From: Tenacibaculum jejuense
Lineage (GTDB): Bacteria > Bacteroidota > Bacteroidia > Flavobacteriales > Flavobacteriaceae
Direction: 5' to 3'
NCBI RefSeq assembly: GCF_900198195.1
Contig: NZ_LT899436.1
Location: 1,088,501-1,152,500, forward strand
Length of the DNA stretch: 64,000 nucleotides
The translations under genes and the position numbers were made by a program. The notes beneath the pieces are model-generated. The model ran no database searches and was not told the DNA's origin. It worked only from the letters and a program-made list of their open reading frames with translations. Of the stretch, positions 18,292 to 26,376 are shown piece by piece (within the stretch, counting starts at the first letter, position 1; each line of letters opens with the position of its first letter).

Positions 18292-18435
18292 TTGCAGGAA
18301 ACACAATTAAAAAACACTAAAAAATACCAAAAAATAATAATCTATGACTGGAATTATTCAAAATACGAATTTGTAAACTCGACTTATAATGATCTCGATA
18401 CTATTGTAGAACTACTATATAAAGTAAACACTTAA
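18292..18435 (+). other. Open frame without a start codon, possible remnant of a lost gene
   Basis: A 47-codon frame with no ATG runs to a TAA at 18433-18435. Its last 30 codons read like the end of a real protein (YDWNYSKYEFVNSTYNDLD, then TIVELLYKVNT), with varied aromatic and charged residues unusual for random AT-rich DNA. It may be a truncated gene end; chance is also possible. Confidence 0.2.
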
Positions 18436-18478
18436 AGACTAAAAATAAAGAATTGAAGAAGTAGGAGAGAAAAGGAAC

Positions 18479-18502
18479 AAACCACGATGGAGATCGTGGT
18501 TT
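18479..18502 (-). terminator. Terminator of the small leader-peptide gene
   Basis: AAACCACGAT (18479-18488) pairs exactly with ATCGTGGTTT (18493-18502) over a 4-nt loop. On the minus strand it starts 10 nt after the stop of the 58-codon gene and is followed by a T-rich stretch. Confidence 0.72.
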
Positions 18503-18512
18503 TTCAATAAAG

Positions 18513-18689
18513 TTATTGTTTACAAAAAGGATTGTTAGGATTCCTTTTACAATACTCAGATGCAGGACCTTCATCACAATCATGAGTTGCTGAGAAATGA
18601 CAAGGAGCTTGACGTTTTGCTCCATTAATAAATTGTTGTTCAGACTTGTTTAACACAGTGCCTAAATTTGAAATGTTTTTTAACATCAT
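18513..18689 (-). CDS. Small cysteine-rich peptide with a Gly-Ala leader (bacteriocin/RiPP-like precursor)
   Basis: A 58-codon gene (57 if the second of two Met codons is used). The first half is leader-like: LKNISNLGTVLNKSEQQF, then INGA, the pattern of double-glycine-type leaders in Bacteroidota peptides (usually ...EQQxINGG). Cleavage after A24 would release a 34-residue peptide with four cysteines (C30, C38, C47, C56) and the ending NPNNPFCKQ; two disulfides are likely. Such leaders are normally cut and exported by C39-peptidase ABC transporters (family knowledge); none is in the window. The gene has its own -7/-33 promoter (18713-18743) and terminator (18479-18502). Activity (bacteriocin, signal or other) is unknown. 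A longer frame at 18401-18625 on the same strand overlaps it in another phase and looks non-coding. Confidence 0.72.
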   Translation of the reverse strand: MMLKNISNLGTVLNKSEQQFINGAKRQAPCHFSATHDCDEGPASEYCKRNPNNPFCKQ

Positions 18690-18712
18690 ATAAGATTTTG
18701 ATTAATAGATAT

Positions 18713-18743
18713 GTAAGATACAGAAAGATTTCATAGAAGTCAA
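18713..18743 (-). promoter_or_regulatory. Candidate promoter of the small peptide gene
   Basis: On the minus strand TTG (18741-18743) is followed after exactly 20 nt by TATCTTAC (18713-18720), which shares six of eight positions with TAnnTTTG. The same 20-nt spacing occurs at lysS, thrS and the small RNA. Confidence 0.45.
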
Positions 18744-18859
18744 TTGTATATTATATAGCTTTTATCAAGTAAACGAATTAATAATAAAGAATTGTGAAAA
18801 AAGAAATGAAGCTTTTAATTACATTTTGTGCTTTTTCTTGCTAAGATGTAATACTTAAT

Positions 18860-18870
18860 ATTTGTGGTCT
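18860..18870 (+). promoter_or_regulatory. Motif shared with the beta-helix lipoprotein promoter region
   Basis: ATTTGTGGTCT lies 140 nt before the alginate lyase ATG. The same 11 bases occur on the minus strand at 24984-24994, 81 nt before the first beta-helix lipoprotein gene. Function unknown. The rest of 18690-18939 holds no other gene I can see. Confidence 0.3.
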
Positions 18871-18939
18871 TTTTTCATGTAATTCTTAATTAATTGATTT
18901 TTTAATTACTGTTTTTTAAGGAATTGTCAAAAATAATTG

Positions 18940-18970
18940 TATTTTTGGTTTTCCAGATTGGTAAACCAAT
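18940..18970 (+). promoter_or_regulatory. Alginate lyase promoter with overlapping UxuR/ExuR-like operator
   Basis: TATTTTTG (18940-18947) fits the TAnnTTTG -7 element. Starting 10 nt later is the dyad ATTGGT-AA-ACCAAT (18957-18970), placed where the transcript should begin. It differs at one position from ATTGGTATACCAAT, the operator of the GntR-family hexuronate repressors UxuR/ExuR. A GntR-type repressor controlling the lyase gene is inferred; no such regulator is encoded in the window. Confidence 0.5.
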
Positions 18971-19010
18971 TTGAAAATTCAAAAACTTACAACCCTTTAA
19001 CTCAAAAAAA

Positions 19011-20729
19011 ATGAAAACCCTCATTACTTTAAACAGTAAGCATAAGTATTACACTATGCTGGCATTTTTAATTTTTCTGTCATGTACAGATAATTCAATG
19101 GAACTAAATGATCTTGGTATCAATGTTGAAGAGCAGCATCAGTCTTTAAAAAATAAAATAATAGATGTAAATGAAATTTCAGTCTCTGCAAACGGTGATG
19201 ATGGAAATATTCCATCAAATACATTAGATGGTAACCTGAATACTAGATGGTCATCAAAAGGAAGAACTGGGAAATATATTACCTACGATTTAGGAAAAAT
19301 AAGAAAAATAGATGCAATTAGAATAGCTTGGTTTAAAGGAAACCAAAGAAAAACTTTTTTTCAAGTTGCAGTTGGTAACTCAACATCGTCGCTAACCACT
19401 ATTTTAAATAGAAAATCAAATGGTTCATCAGGTAATTCTAACGGTTTTGAGTTTTACGAATTACCAGATACAGAAGGAAGATTTTTAAGAATTAGAGGTT
19501 TTGGTAATTCTAGTAATGATTGGAATAGTATTACTGAGATAGAAATTTTAACAACGACATCAAATGGTTCAACAGCTGTTATTCAAGTTCCTTCTAGAAT
19601 TCAAGCTGAAGATTTTACATCACAAAAAGGAACTCAAACTGAGGCTACAAGTGATACTGGCGGAGGTTTAAATGTTGGTTATATAGATGCAGGTGATTAT
19701 TTAGAGTATGAAATTGATGTGCCTGAAACGAAAGATTATAATTTTGAATTTAGAGTAGCATCACTAAATAAAACTATTCGATTTGATGTAATTAGTAACG
19801 GAAACAGACTAGCAGGTATTAGTAAGGCAACAACAAACGGTTGGCAAAATTGGATTACAACAAAAAAGACAATCCGTTTGAATAAAGGAATACAAACATT
19901 ACGTTTATTGGCTACAGATGGTGGATGGAATATTAACTGGTTAGAAATTAAAGAAGATCAATCAAACCCAGATCCAAATCCGACACCAGGAAGTTCACCT
20001 GCTTCAATACTTGGAGGTTTAAAAAATTGGAAGCTTAATGGCTATTCAGGAACATTTCAATTAGGGGCTTCTAATAATGGGCTAACTTATGTAGATAAAA
20101 CCCCAAATTTACAGACATTCAGTAATCCAGAATGGTTTTACACAGATGGAACTTGGACTTACTTTAAGGCTTATCCAGGAAATCCAACTTCGAGTGGTTC
20201 TGGTAACCCAAGATCTGAATTAAGAGAACTAACAACTAACGGAAATGCAAATATTTATTGGGATGGAACTACTAGTAAAGAACACAGAATGATCTGGAAA
20301 GTAAAAGTAGACCGTTTACCACAATCAGGTAAAGTTTGCTTTGGTCAAATACACGATAAAACAGATAAGTTTGATGATGTAATACGTGTTCAATGTCAAG
20401 GAGACCCTTTTCAAACTTCAGGAGAAATTACTTTAAGAATAAATGGTTATGTAACTGAGGTATTAGAAGGAGGAGGTAAGTCTGTTGGGAAAATTAGAAT
20501 AGGAGAAGAATTATACTATGAGCTTACTTATCAAAACAGTGTAGTAAAACTTTACGAATTAAATAGTAGTGGATCAAGAGTAAAAACAATTTTCACTTCT
20601 AAAAAAGCAGCTGCTAAAGAAAATTATTTTAAAGCAGGTTGTTATTTGCAATCTGTAAAAGGGAAAAAAGCAAAAGGACCAAACGATTTTGGATTGGTAG
20701 GAATAAAAGAATTAAAAATATTTCATTAG
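19011..20729 (+). CDS. Secreted PL7 alginate lyase with CBM32 and CBM6 modules
   Basis: A 572-residue lipoprotein (lipobox FLSC, C25). Residues ~52-180 are an F5/8 type C (CBM32-like) domain (TLDGNLNTRWSS, ITEIEI). Residues ~192-315 are a CBM6-like domain (IQAEDFT, GYIDAGDYLEYEI, GWNINWLEI). A Pro-rich linker (~318-330) leads to the PL7 catalytic domain. The three PL7 motifs are present: RSELRE (401-406), QIH (446-448) and YFKAGCYLQ (539-547), giving catalytic H448 and Y545. QIH in place of QVH is associated with activity on guluronate-containing blocks. The enzyme cuts alginate by beta-elimination, probably at the cell surface. It converges on two beta-helix lipoproteins. No SusC/SusD or oligoalginate genes are present. 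Confidence 0.93.
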   Translation: MKTLITLNSKHKYYTMLAFLIFLSCTDNSMELNDLGINVEEQHQSLKNKIIDVNEISVSANGDDGNIPSNTLDGNLNTRWSSKGRTGKYITYDLGKIRKIDAIRIAWFKGNQRKTFFQVAVGNSTSSLTTILNRKSNGSSGNSNGFEFYELPDTEGRFLRIRGFGNSSNDWNSITEIEILTTTSNGSTAVIQVPSRIQAEDFTSQKGTQTEATSDTGGGLNVGYIDAGDYLEYEIDVPETKDYNFEFRVASLNKTIRFDVISNGNRLAGISKATTNGWQNWITTKKTIRLNKGIQTLRLLATDGGWNINWLEIKEDQSNPDPNPTPGSSPASILGGLKNWKLNGYSGTFQLGASNNGLTYVDKTPNLQTFSNPEWFYTDGTWTYFKAYPGNPTSSGSGNPRSELRELTTNGNANIYWDGTTSKEHRMIWKVKVDRLPQSGKVCFGQIHDKTDKFDDVIRVQCQGDPFQTSGEITLRINGYVTEVLEGGGKSVGKIRIGEELYYELTYQNSVVKLYELNSSGSRVKTIFTSKKAAAKENYFKAGCYLQSVKGKKAKGPNDFGLVGIKELKIFH

Positions 20730-20756
20730 GTAAATTTGAACTAAATCCCCAAAAGA

Positions 20757-20790
20757 AAAAGAGCAATCGATATAAATTGATTGCTCTTTT
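20757..20790. terminator. Bidirectional terminator between lyase and beta-helix genes
   Basis: AAAAGAGCAATC (20757-20768) pairs with GATTGCTCTTTT (20779-20790) over a 10-nt loop. The same 12-bp stem is reused at 25054-25087. Confidence 0.82.
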
Positions 20791-20812
20791 ATTTTATCTT
20801 AAAAATAAAGAT

Positions 20813-22852
20813 TTAGTTTCTTGTATTTCCACTAACAGTATTGTTTGCACCCGAAGGTATATTCTTCATTTCGATTAATTCATAAGAATCTGTCAATGTA
20901 AAATTATTATTAATTATTGTAGAATTGATAGACTCATCTACAATTACACCAGTAACATTTTTTGCATCAATCGTATTTTGATTAAACTTAATTCGATCAC
21001 TTTTTATGATCTCTAAACCTGTATTTATCGTATTATTTATAAGACTTATTCCGACAGCATTAAAAATACGAGATGTTTTTTTTCCGTTTAATACACATCT
21101 AGAAATTTCTGTAGTGTACGATGAAAAATCATTAGTTAAGTTTGGTATAGGTCTATTAAATCCATTAACGAATAAAAATCGACCTTCTACATCAACTTTT
21201 TCGTCATGAATTTTGATGTTATTACTGTAAACACCAAAAATAATACCTGCACTATTAGGTTCTATGCTCGTATAAGTATTATCAAAAACTTCAACATCTT
21301 CAGCTTTTTCAATAATCAAACCTACCTTACAATCAATTACTTTGTTTTGACTAATATTAGCTCTACCTCCAAAAACTTTCATACCTGTAGCAAATCCTTT
21401 TACTGTATTATTACCAACATGATTTTCTATGGCATACTGCTGTAGATTACCTCCAACAAAATCGGTATAAAGTCTAAAATCACTAGTTTGTATTCCTATT
21501 CTAGTACCTTTTACATTGTCTCTAGCTTCTATAGTATTATTGGTAATAGAGCTTCTTCTTGTATGTCTTTGAGCTATAGAATGATCAGATACATTTCCAT
21601 TAATATTAACTTTATCACCAGTAAAAACAATGATACTACCATTTTGATTGTTAGTGAATGTATTATTATCTATGGAAACATTTTCTACCCATTCATATTT
21701 AATAGCGGAATCGAAATTAAAGCTACTGTATTCAATATAAGGCTCAATATCTATTCCATATTTAGGGTTTGTTCCTGAGGAATTGTAAATAATATTTCCG
21801 TTGTCATCACGTAAAACTTCACCTAAACCAGTATTTTTGATTTGGTTGTTTTTAATGGTAATATCTTCTCCATCTGTTATACTAATGTTATTTCTTCTAC
21901 CTTCATCAATTACACAGTTTTCAATACTAATTTTTTTATTCCATAACGCATTAGGGTTAGTTCTACTTCCTTCATCACCAACAGCTCCAATAACTATACA
22001 GTCTCCCGTAGAAGCTTTCAAGTTGGTGCGATTCACTTGAATATTTTCTGAACCTGCTATGGTAATTAAAGTTGGCCACTCGTGTGTATCTCTTGATATA
22101 CCATGTGCATCTTTATATGGACTGTAATCATGTTCAAATCGATCACCAATTAAATTACCTCCAGTTATTGTGACATTGTTTTTTTCAAAAACAGAAATTA
22201 ATACACCCCAAGGAATCTTAAAAGGTTGAACTCTTAAAAAAGTATCATTTGTCATTTTTAGATGGAAATCTGAAGGTAAGTGAATAGCGTCTTTGTCTAA
22301 TCCTCTACCACCTTGCTCAATACCGATTTTAAAATAAGCGTCAAGTTTATCAATAACGAAAGTAGTAGCGCCTAAATCTTTTGATAAATCTATTACTTTC
22401 TGTAAGTTCTCTTTATTGGTATTTGCAATTTCGTCGGATACTTTTCCTTGAATAATGTTCCAGTTATCTGGTAGAAAGTTAAAATAGTTATTCTTTAAAC
22501 TCACATCACCAGAAATACTAACAGAACTGGTTAATAATCGACTATCAATTATTCCATTAGATGTAAAGTTTAATTTTCCGTTGATAATTTTACCTTTATT
22601 AAAAACCAATTCTACTCCATCTGGAATAGAGACTGTTTCTCCTTGTAAATCTAAAGTACAGTCTATTGTTTTTTTTGAGTTTGAAGAAAGATTAGTTAAT
22701 TTAAAATCACATGGTTGAGTATTAATAACTTCGTCTGGTGTATTTCCATCTTCTCCTTCTTGACCAACATTAATAACTTCATCTTTTGAGCATGAAAAGC
22801 ATGTTATAAGAAGTACTAGATATAGTTTAAAATTGATATTTATTTTATCCAT
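20813..22852 (-). CDS. Parallel beta-helix lipoprotein (second of tandem pair)
   Basis: A 679-residue lipoprotein (FSCSKDE, C21). After an acidic linker, residues ~45-110 form short strands with GVELVFNKGKIINGKL. From ~175 on there are many right-handed parallel beta-helix repeats rich in N-N-x-I turns (ITDGEDITIKNNQIKNTG, IENCVIDEGRR). A HEWPTLITIAGSENI segment near residue 260 follows GDRFEHDY, an arrangement common in pectate-lyase-superfamily and tail-spike-like proteins. It starts 2 bp after the stop of its paralogue. It could be a polysaccharide lyase, epimerase or binding protein; no catalytic motif of PL6 or of AlgE-type epimerases is recognised. Confidence 0.8.
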   Translation of the reverse strand: MDKININFKLYLVLLITCFSCSKDEVINVGQEGEDGNTPDEVINTQPCDFKLTNLSSNSKKTIDCTLDLQGETVSIPDGVELVFNKGKIINGKLNFTSNGIIDSRLLTSSVSISGDVSLKNNYFNFLPDNWNIIQGKVSDEIANTNKENLQKVIDLSKDLGATTFVIDKLDAYFKIGIEQGGRGLDKDAIHLPSDFHLKMTNDTFLRVQPFKIPWGVLISVFEKNNVTITGGNLIGDRFEHDYSPYKDAHGISRDTHEWPTLITIAGSENIQVNRTNLKASTGDCIVIGAVGDEGSRTNPNALWNKKISIENCVIDEGRRNNISITDGEDITIKNNQIKNTGLGEVLRDDNGNIIYNSSGTNPKYGIDIEPYIEYSSFNFDSAIKYEWVENVSIDNNTFTNNQNGSIIVFTGDKVNINGNVSDHSIAQRHTRRSSITNNTIEARDNVKGTRIGIQTSDFRLYTDFVGGNLQQYAIENHVGNNTVKGFATGMKVFGGRANISQNKVIDCKVGLIIEKAEDVEVFDNTYTSIEPNSAGIIFGVYSNNIKIHDEKVDVEGRFLFVNGFNRPIPNLTNDFSSYTTEISRCVLNGKKTSRIFNAVGISLINNTINTGLEIIKSDRIKFNQNTIDAKNVTGVIVDESINSTIINNNFTLTDSYELIEMKNIPSGANNTVSGNTRN

Positions 22853-22854
22853 TA

Positions 22855-24903
22855 TTATAATTCTTTAAATTCAACAGTATTATTAACAATGATATTATTC
22901 GTATTTACACTAGAGTCAACTTGAAATATGCCTTCAAAAACATTCTTTTTTACAGTAAAATGATTGTTTTTAATTTCTGAGTTAGAAGTGTTTTCTAAAC
23001 TTATACCATGATAAGTAAGGTTAATAACTTCTGAAGTATTATTATTAAATTTAATATCGGTTACATTTTTCAGTAGAGTTGTACTATATATTTTGTTTTT
23101 TAAGATTTCTACACCTCTTGAATTCTTTATAGTTGGTCCTCTAAAAGAGTTGAATTCGCTTTCTCTTATGGTAACTTTGAAGTTATCTACATTCAAATGA
23201 AAATCATCATTAGGCATATTAAAATCAATAGATTCTAAATAAAAACCATTCGATAATGTGAATTTTTCGTTATAAATTTCGATGTTGTTAGCATAATCCG
23301 TTAAACGAATTGCTTTAGAGGCTATGGCACCAGATGTATAAGTGTTATCATGTACTTTAATGTTTTCAGCTTTATTTATCAGTAAACAAACTGTAGCGCC
23401 TTCAACTGTATTTCCAGATACTTCAGCATTATTTCCTCTTATATTATAGCCTCCAAAAAAATTTCTTATGGTATTATTTTTAACATCATTTCCAGTTGCA
23501 TATTGCTTTAAAGTACCTCCGTCAAAATCAATAAATTTTCTGTAATCACTAGTGGAAATCCCTATTCTTCCCCTTACATCATCTCTTGCTTCTAAGGTAT
23601 TATTGATGATTTTAGAACCAGAAGTATTGTTTTGTGCAATAACATGATCAGAAAAATTACCATCAATTAAAACATTATCACCTGTATAAACAATTATACT
23701 ACCAGCTTCATTACCTTTAAAAATGTTATTTCTGATAATTACATTTTCTACCCATTCGTATGTCTTTCTAGATTCAAAAGAAAAATCATCATAACCAACA
23801 AAAGGTTCAACATCTAATCCAAACCTAGGAGCTACTCCTGCAGACGAGTATATAGTATTTCCATCATTATCCTTAAGGGTTTCTCCTATTCCAGCGTCTA
23901 AAATTTCATTACCTTCAATTAAAATATCTTCACCATCAGTAATACTAATATTATTTCTTCTATTATCAGAAACAATACTGTTGGTAAGACTTACCTTTTT
24001 ATTCCAAACTGTTTCAGGATAAATTCTATGTCCTTCCGATCCTGTAATTAATCCATCGGCAATAGAAGATTTTAAGGTGATATTATCAATATTAATATTT
24101 TCTGAACCCCGAACTAATAGTAATACACCCCATTCGTGCGTGCTTCTTTTAAGACCATGCCTGTCGAAAAAAGGAACATAATCATGTTCGTATCGATCTC
24201 CTATAAAATTACCTCCAGAAATCTTAACATTTTCTTTTTTATCGATGGTCATTAAACTATACCAAGGAAATGCATTAGGTTGTACTCTAAACACAGTTTC
24301 TTCATGTAAACTTAAATGAAAGTTAGATGGTAAAAGAATGGTATGCTCTATAGTATTTCCATAAGGTTGAGTTTCATCAATTGGTGTAATTTTAAAATAC
24401 ACGTCTATTTTTTCTACAGAAAATTTAGTAGCCCCTAAAGCACTGGTAAGATCAATAGCTTTTTGTAAATTCTTTCTATTTTCTAGTGCTACTTCGTTGG
24501 TAACAGTACCTTCTTTCATTTCCCAGCGATCGCCAAAAAAGTTAAAGTTTTCGTTACTTAGTTTTGCATCTCCTGTAATGCTTAACGATAGGTTTAATAA
24601 ATCTCCGTCAATACTACCATTAGATTCGAAATTAACAACACCATTAATAATTTGTCCTTTATCAAAAACTAATTCAACACCAGAAGGAAGGTTTACTGTT
24701 TCTCCTTTTAAATCTAAGACACAATTAATTGTAAGTTTGGTATTAGGGGCTACATTTTTTAGTGTAAAGTTACAAGGTGTAGTATTTACAATTTCATCTG
24801 GTACATTGTTATCTTCATCTCCTTGATCAACATTAATAACTTCATCTTTTGAGCAAGACAAGCTAATTAAAAGAATAATTATATTATAAAACCGTAATTT
24901 CAT
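22855..24903 (-). CDS. Parallel beta-helix lipoprotein (first of tandem pair)
   Basis: A 682-residue paralogue of the next gene, similar over its full length. The lipobox end is LSCSKDE (C17), and the tether and first beta domain are nearly the same (CSKDEVINV, GVELVFDKGQIING). The block ISGGNFIGDRYEHDY followed by STHEWGVLLLV and the repeat SITDGEDILIEGNE is conserved. The last ~100 residues differ most from the paralogue. It is the promoter-proximal gene of the pair, and the minus strand upstream carries ATTTGTGGTCT (24984-24994). Likely surface-exposed and involved in binding or cleaving polysaccharide, given the PL7 neighbour; substrate unknown. Confidence 0.8.
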   Translation of the reverse strand: MKLRFYNIIILLISLSCSKDEVINVDQGDEDNNVPDEIVNTTPCNFTLKNVAPNTKLTINCVLDLKGETVNLPSGVELVFDKGQIINGVVNFESNGSIDGDLLNLSLSITGDAKLSNENFNFFGDRWEMKEGTVTNEVALENRKNLQKAIDLTSALGATKFSVEKIDVYFKITPIDETQPYGNTIEHTILLPSNFHLSLHEETVFRVQPNAFPWYSLMTIDKKENVKISGGNFIGDRYEHDYVPFFDRHGLKRSTHEWGVLLLVRGSENINIDNITLKSSIADGLITGSEGHRIYPETVWNKKVSLTNSIVSDNRRNNISITDGEDILIEGNEILDAGIGETLKDNDGNTIYSSAGVAPRFGLDVEPFVGYDDFSFESRKTYEWVENVIIRNNIFKGNEAGSIIVYTGDNVLIDGNFSDHVIAQNNTSGSKIINNTLEARDDVRGRIGISTSDYRKFIDFDGGTLKQYATGNDVKNNTIRNFFGGYNIRGNNAEVSGNTVEGATVCLLINKAENIKVHDNTYTSGAIASKAIRLTDYANNIEIYNEKFTLSNGFYLESIDFNMPNDDFHLNVDNFKVTIRESEFNSFRGPTIKNSRGVEILKNKIYSTTLLKNVTDIKFNNNTSEVINLTYHGISLENTSNSEIKNNHFTVKKNVFEGIFQVDSSVNTNNIIVNNTVEFKEL

Positions 24904-24983
24904 TTTGTAATTTATTATGTGGATTATTTCGATATTAAATTACTCTTTTATTTTAAAATCATTGTTCTCATTTATTTATTGCC

Positions 24984-24994
24984 AGACCACAAAT
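24984..24994 (-). promoter_or_regulatory. Second copy of the ATTTGTGGTCT motif
   Basis: On the minus strand ATTTGTGGTCT continues as GGCAATAA, 81 nt upstream of the first beta-helix gene. It is identical to the motif upstream of the alginate lyase at 18860. Confidence 0.3.
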
Positions 24995-25053
24995 AATGAT
25001 CGAAAAGCTTCAAATATTTTTTGAGAGTGTTTCTTACACAATTTTCCAGAAAA

Positions 25054-25087
25054 AAAAGAGCAATCAAATTAATTTGATTGCTCTTTT
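25054..25087 (-). terminator. Terminator with 17-bp perfect stem after the TonB_C protein
   Basis: Two exactly complementary 17-nt arms meet at 25070/25071 with no spacer; the outer part is the AAAAGAGCAATC stem also found at 20757. It follows the stop at 25110 on the minus strand. Confidence 0.8.
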
Positions 25088-25109
25088 AATATCCATCATA
25101 TAGTAAGTT

Positions 25110-26189
25110 TTAATCATTTAAATAAAATTCAATGGGGAATTGATATTTTGTATTTACTCTTTTATTGTCTTTATATCCAGCCTTTAGTTTTGGAAGTTTT
25201 TCAACTAACCTTTTAGCAGCGGTTTCTAGAACTTTACCATCATTCGGACCTTTTGCTTTTATGTTTACTACATCTCCTTCTGAATTAATTATAAAAGAAA
25301 CATAAACTACTCCTTCTATATTATTATCAAGTGCTTCTACAGGATAAGCAAAATTTTTAATCACATGTTTTTTTAATTCATTAGCAAAGCAATCAAAAGA
25401 ATCATCGAAACTAGAGAAACATTCTTTAAATGTAGGAGTTCTTTGAAGTTCATCAAAAGTGTAAACTTCGTCAAGATTTATAGTTTTAGTTTTATTTCTA
25501 ATATTTGTTTTTTTAACTCCAGGAATATCAAACATTATTTTTAAAGTGTATTGAACATTAACTTTAACTCCACTTTGCTTTCCTGGAATAAACGTTGGTA
25601 ATTTATTTACAATTCTGTTTGCTTCGTCTCTTAGTTCTTCTCCTTTGTATGGGAAAAGTGTATTTGAAATTTCAATATTTCCTTCTTTATTGATAATGAA
25701 ATTAACTAAAACTCTACCCTGAATTCCTTTGTTGTACGATCGGTTAGGGTATTGAAAATTGTTTTTGATATGTTCTGTAATTTCACTTTTGAAACACTTG
25801 TTTTGTTTCATTATAGCAATATCTTCACAAGATTTAAATAAAGGAATTTCATCTACATTAAAGAAAGAGATTGCAGTACCATTATCTACTTTTTTTATAG
25901 TTAGACTGTTTACAATTTGCGTGTTTTTTTTAACTTCTGAAATCTTCTTTGAAAAGTTGTTGTTTACACCTTTAACTAAATCTTTTTTTCTTTTGATCCT
26001 GCGTCTTGAAGTAACTTGGAATGATACTTTTTTGTTTTTTTTCTTATCATCACTTTTCTCAATAGTACATTTAGTAATACTATTTAAATCTAAAAGCGGA
26101 TCATCTTCTGGCGTATCACAGGTTTCAGTTTTTTGAGCATATATTAACACAGAAAATAACAATAGAAGAATAGAGAATTTTGTTTTCAA
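25110..26189 (-). CDS. Periplasmic protein with two TonB C-terminal domains
   Basis: A 359-residue exported protein. The signal peptide (about 1-18, LIYAQ) is followed by a basic, probably disordered stretch (~45-85, KKNKKVSF, RRRIKRKK). Two TonB_C-like domains follow, at ~120-225 (NNFQYPNRSYNKGIQGRVLV ... YTLKIMFDIP) and ~250-357 (KNFAYPVEALDNNIEGVVYV ... YQFPIEFYLN). Each is preceded by a Cys pair (FKSCEDIAIMKQNKCF; FKECFSSFDDSFDCF), a pattern shared with other TonB_C proteins in this window. It lacks the N-terminal membrane anchor of a real TonB, so direct energy transduction is unlikely. The role is unknown. Confidence 0.82.
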   Translation of the reverse strand: MKTKFSILLLLFSVLIYAQKTETCDTPEDDPLLDLNSITKCTIEKSDDKKKNKKVSFQVTSRRRIKRKKDLVKGVNNNFSKKISEVKKNTQIVNSLTIKKVDNGTAISFFNVDEIPLFKSCEDIAIMKQNKCFKSEITEHIKNNFQYPNRSYNKGIQGRVLVNFIINKEGNIEISNTLFPYKGEELRDEANRIVNKLPTFIPGKQSGVKVNVQYTLKIMFDIPGVKKTNIRNKTKTINLDEVYTFDELQRTPTFKECFSSFDDSFDCFANELKKHVIKNFAYPVEALDNNIEGVVYVSFIINSEGDVVNIKAKGPNDGKVLETAAKRLVEKLPKLKAGYKDNKRVNTKYQFPIEFYLND

Positions 26190-26323
26190 AATAGACTAAT
26201 TTGGGGATTGGGTCGGCAAATATATTAGTTTTTTTGAGCGAAATTTTAAGTTTAAACTTCTTAATGTTTTTTTAAAATAGTTTACATTTTGATTACGTAA
26301 ATTTAATATGTACTGGTAAATAA

Positions 26324-26349
26324 AAAACAGTTCTGACAAGAACTGTTTT
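26324..26349 (-). terminator. Terminator of lysS
   Basis: AAAACAGTTCT (26324-26334) pairs with AGAACTGTTTT (26339-26349) over GACA, just downstream of the lysS stop. Confidence 0.82.
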
Positions 26350-26376
26350 AATAAAATTATGTATGTTAAAGTGGGT

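Noticed and set aside
18401..18625. 74-codon minus-strand frame in the gap after comEC
   Set aside because: It overlaps the cysteine-rich leader-peptide gene in another phase, runs through that gene's terminator hairpin and has a random hydrophobic composition.
19011..24903. Polysaccharide utilisation locus
   Set aside because: No SusC, SusD, hybrid two-component regulator or sugar transporter is present; only a lyase and two beta-helix lipoproteins.
20813..24903. PL6 alginate lyase or AlgE-type epimerase for the beta-helix proteins
   Set aside because: No catalytic motif of either family is recognisable; the fold alone does not define activity.
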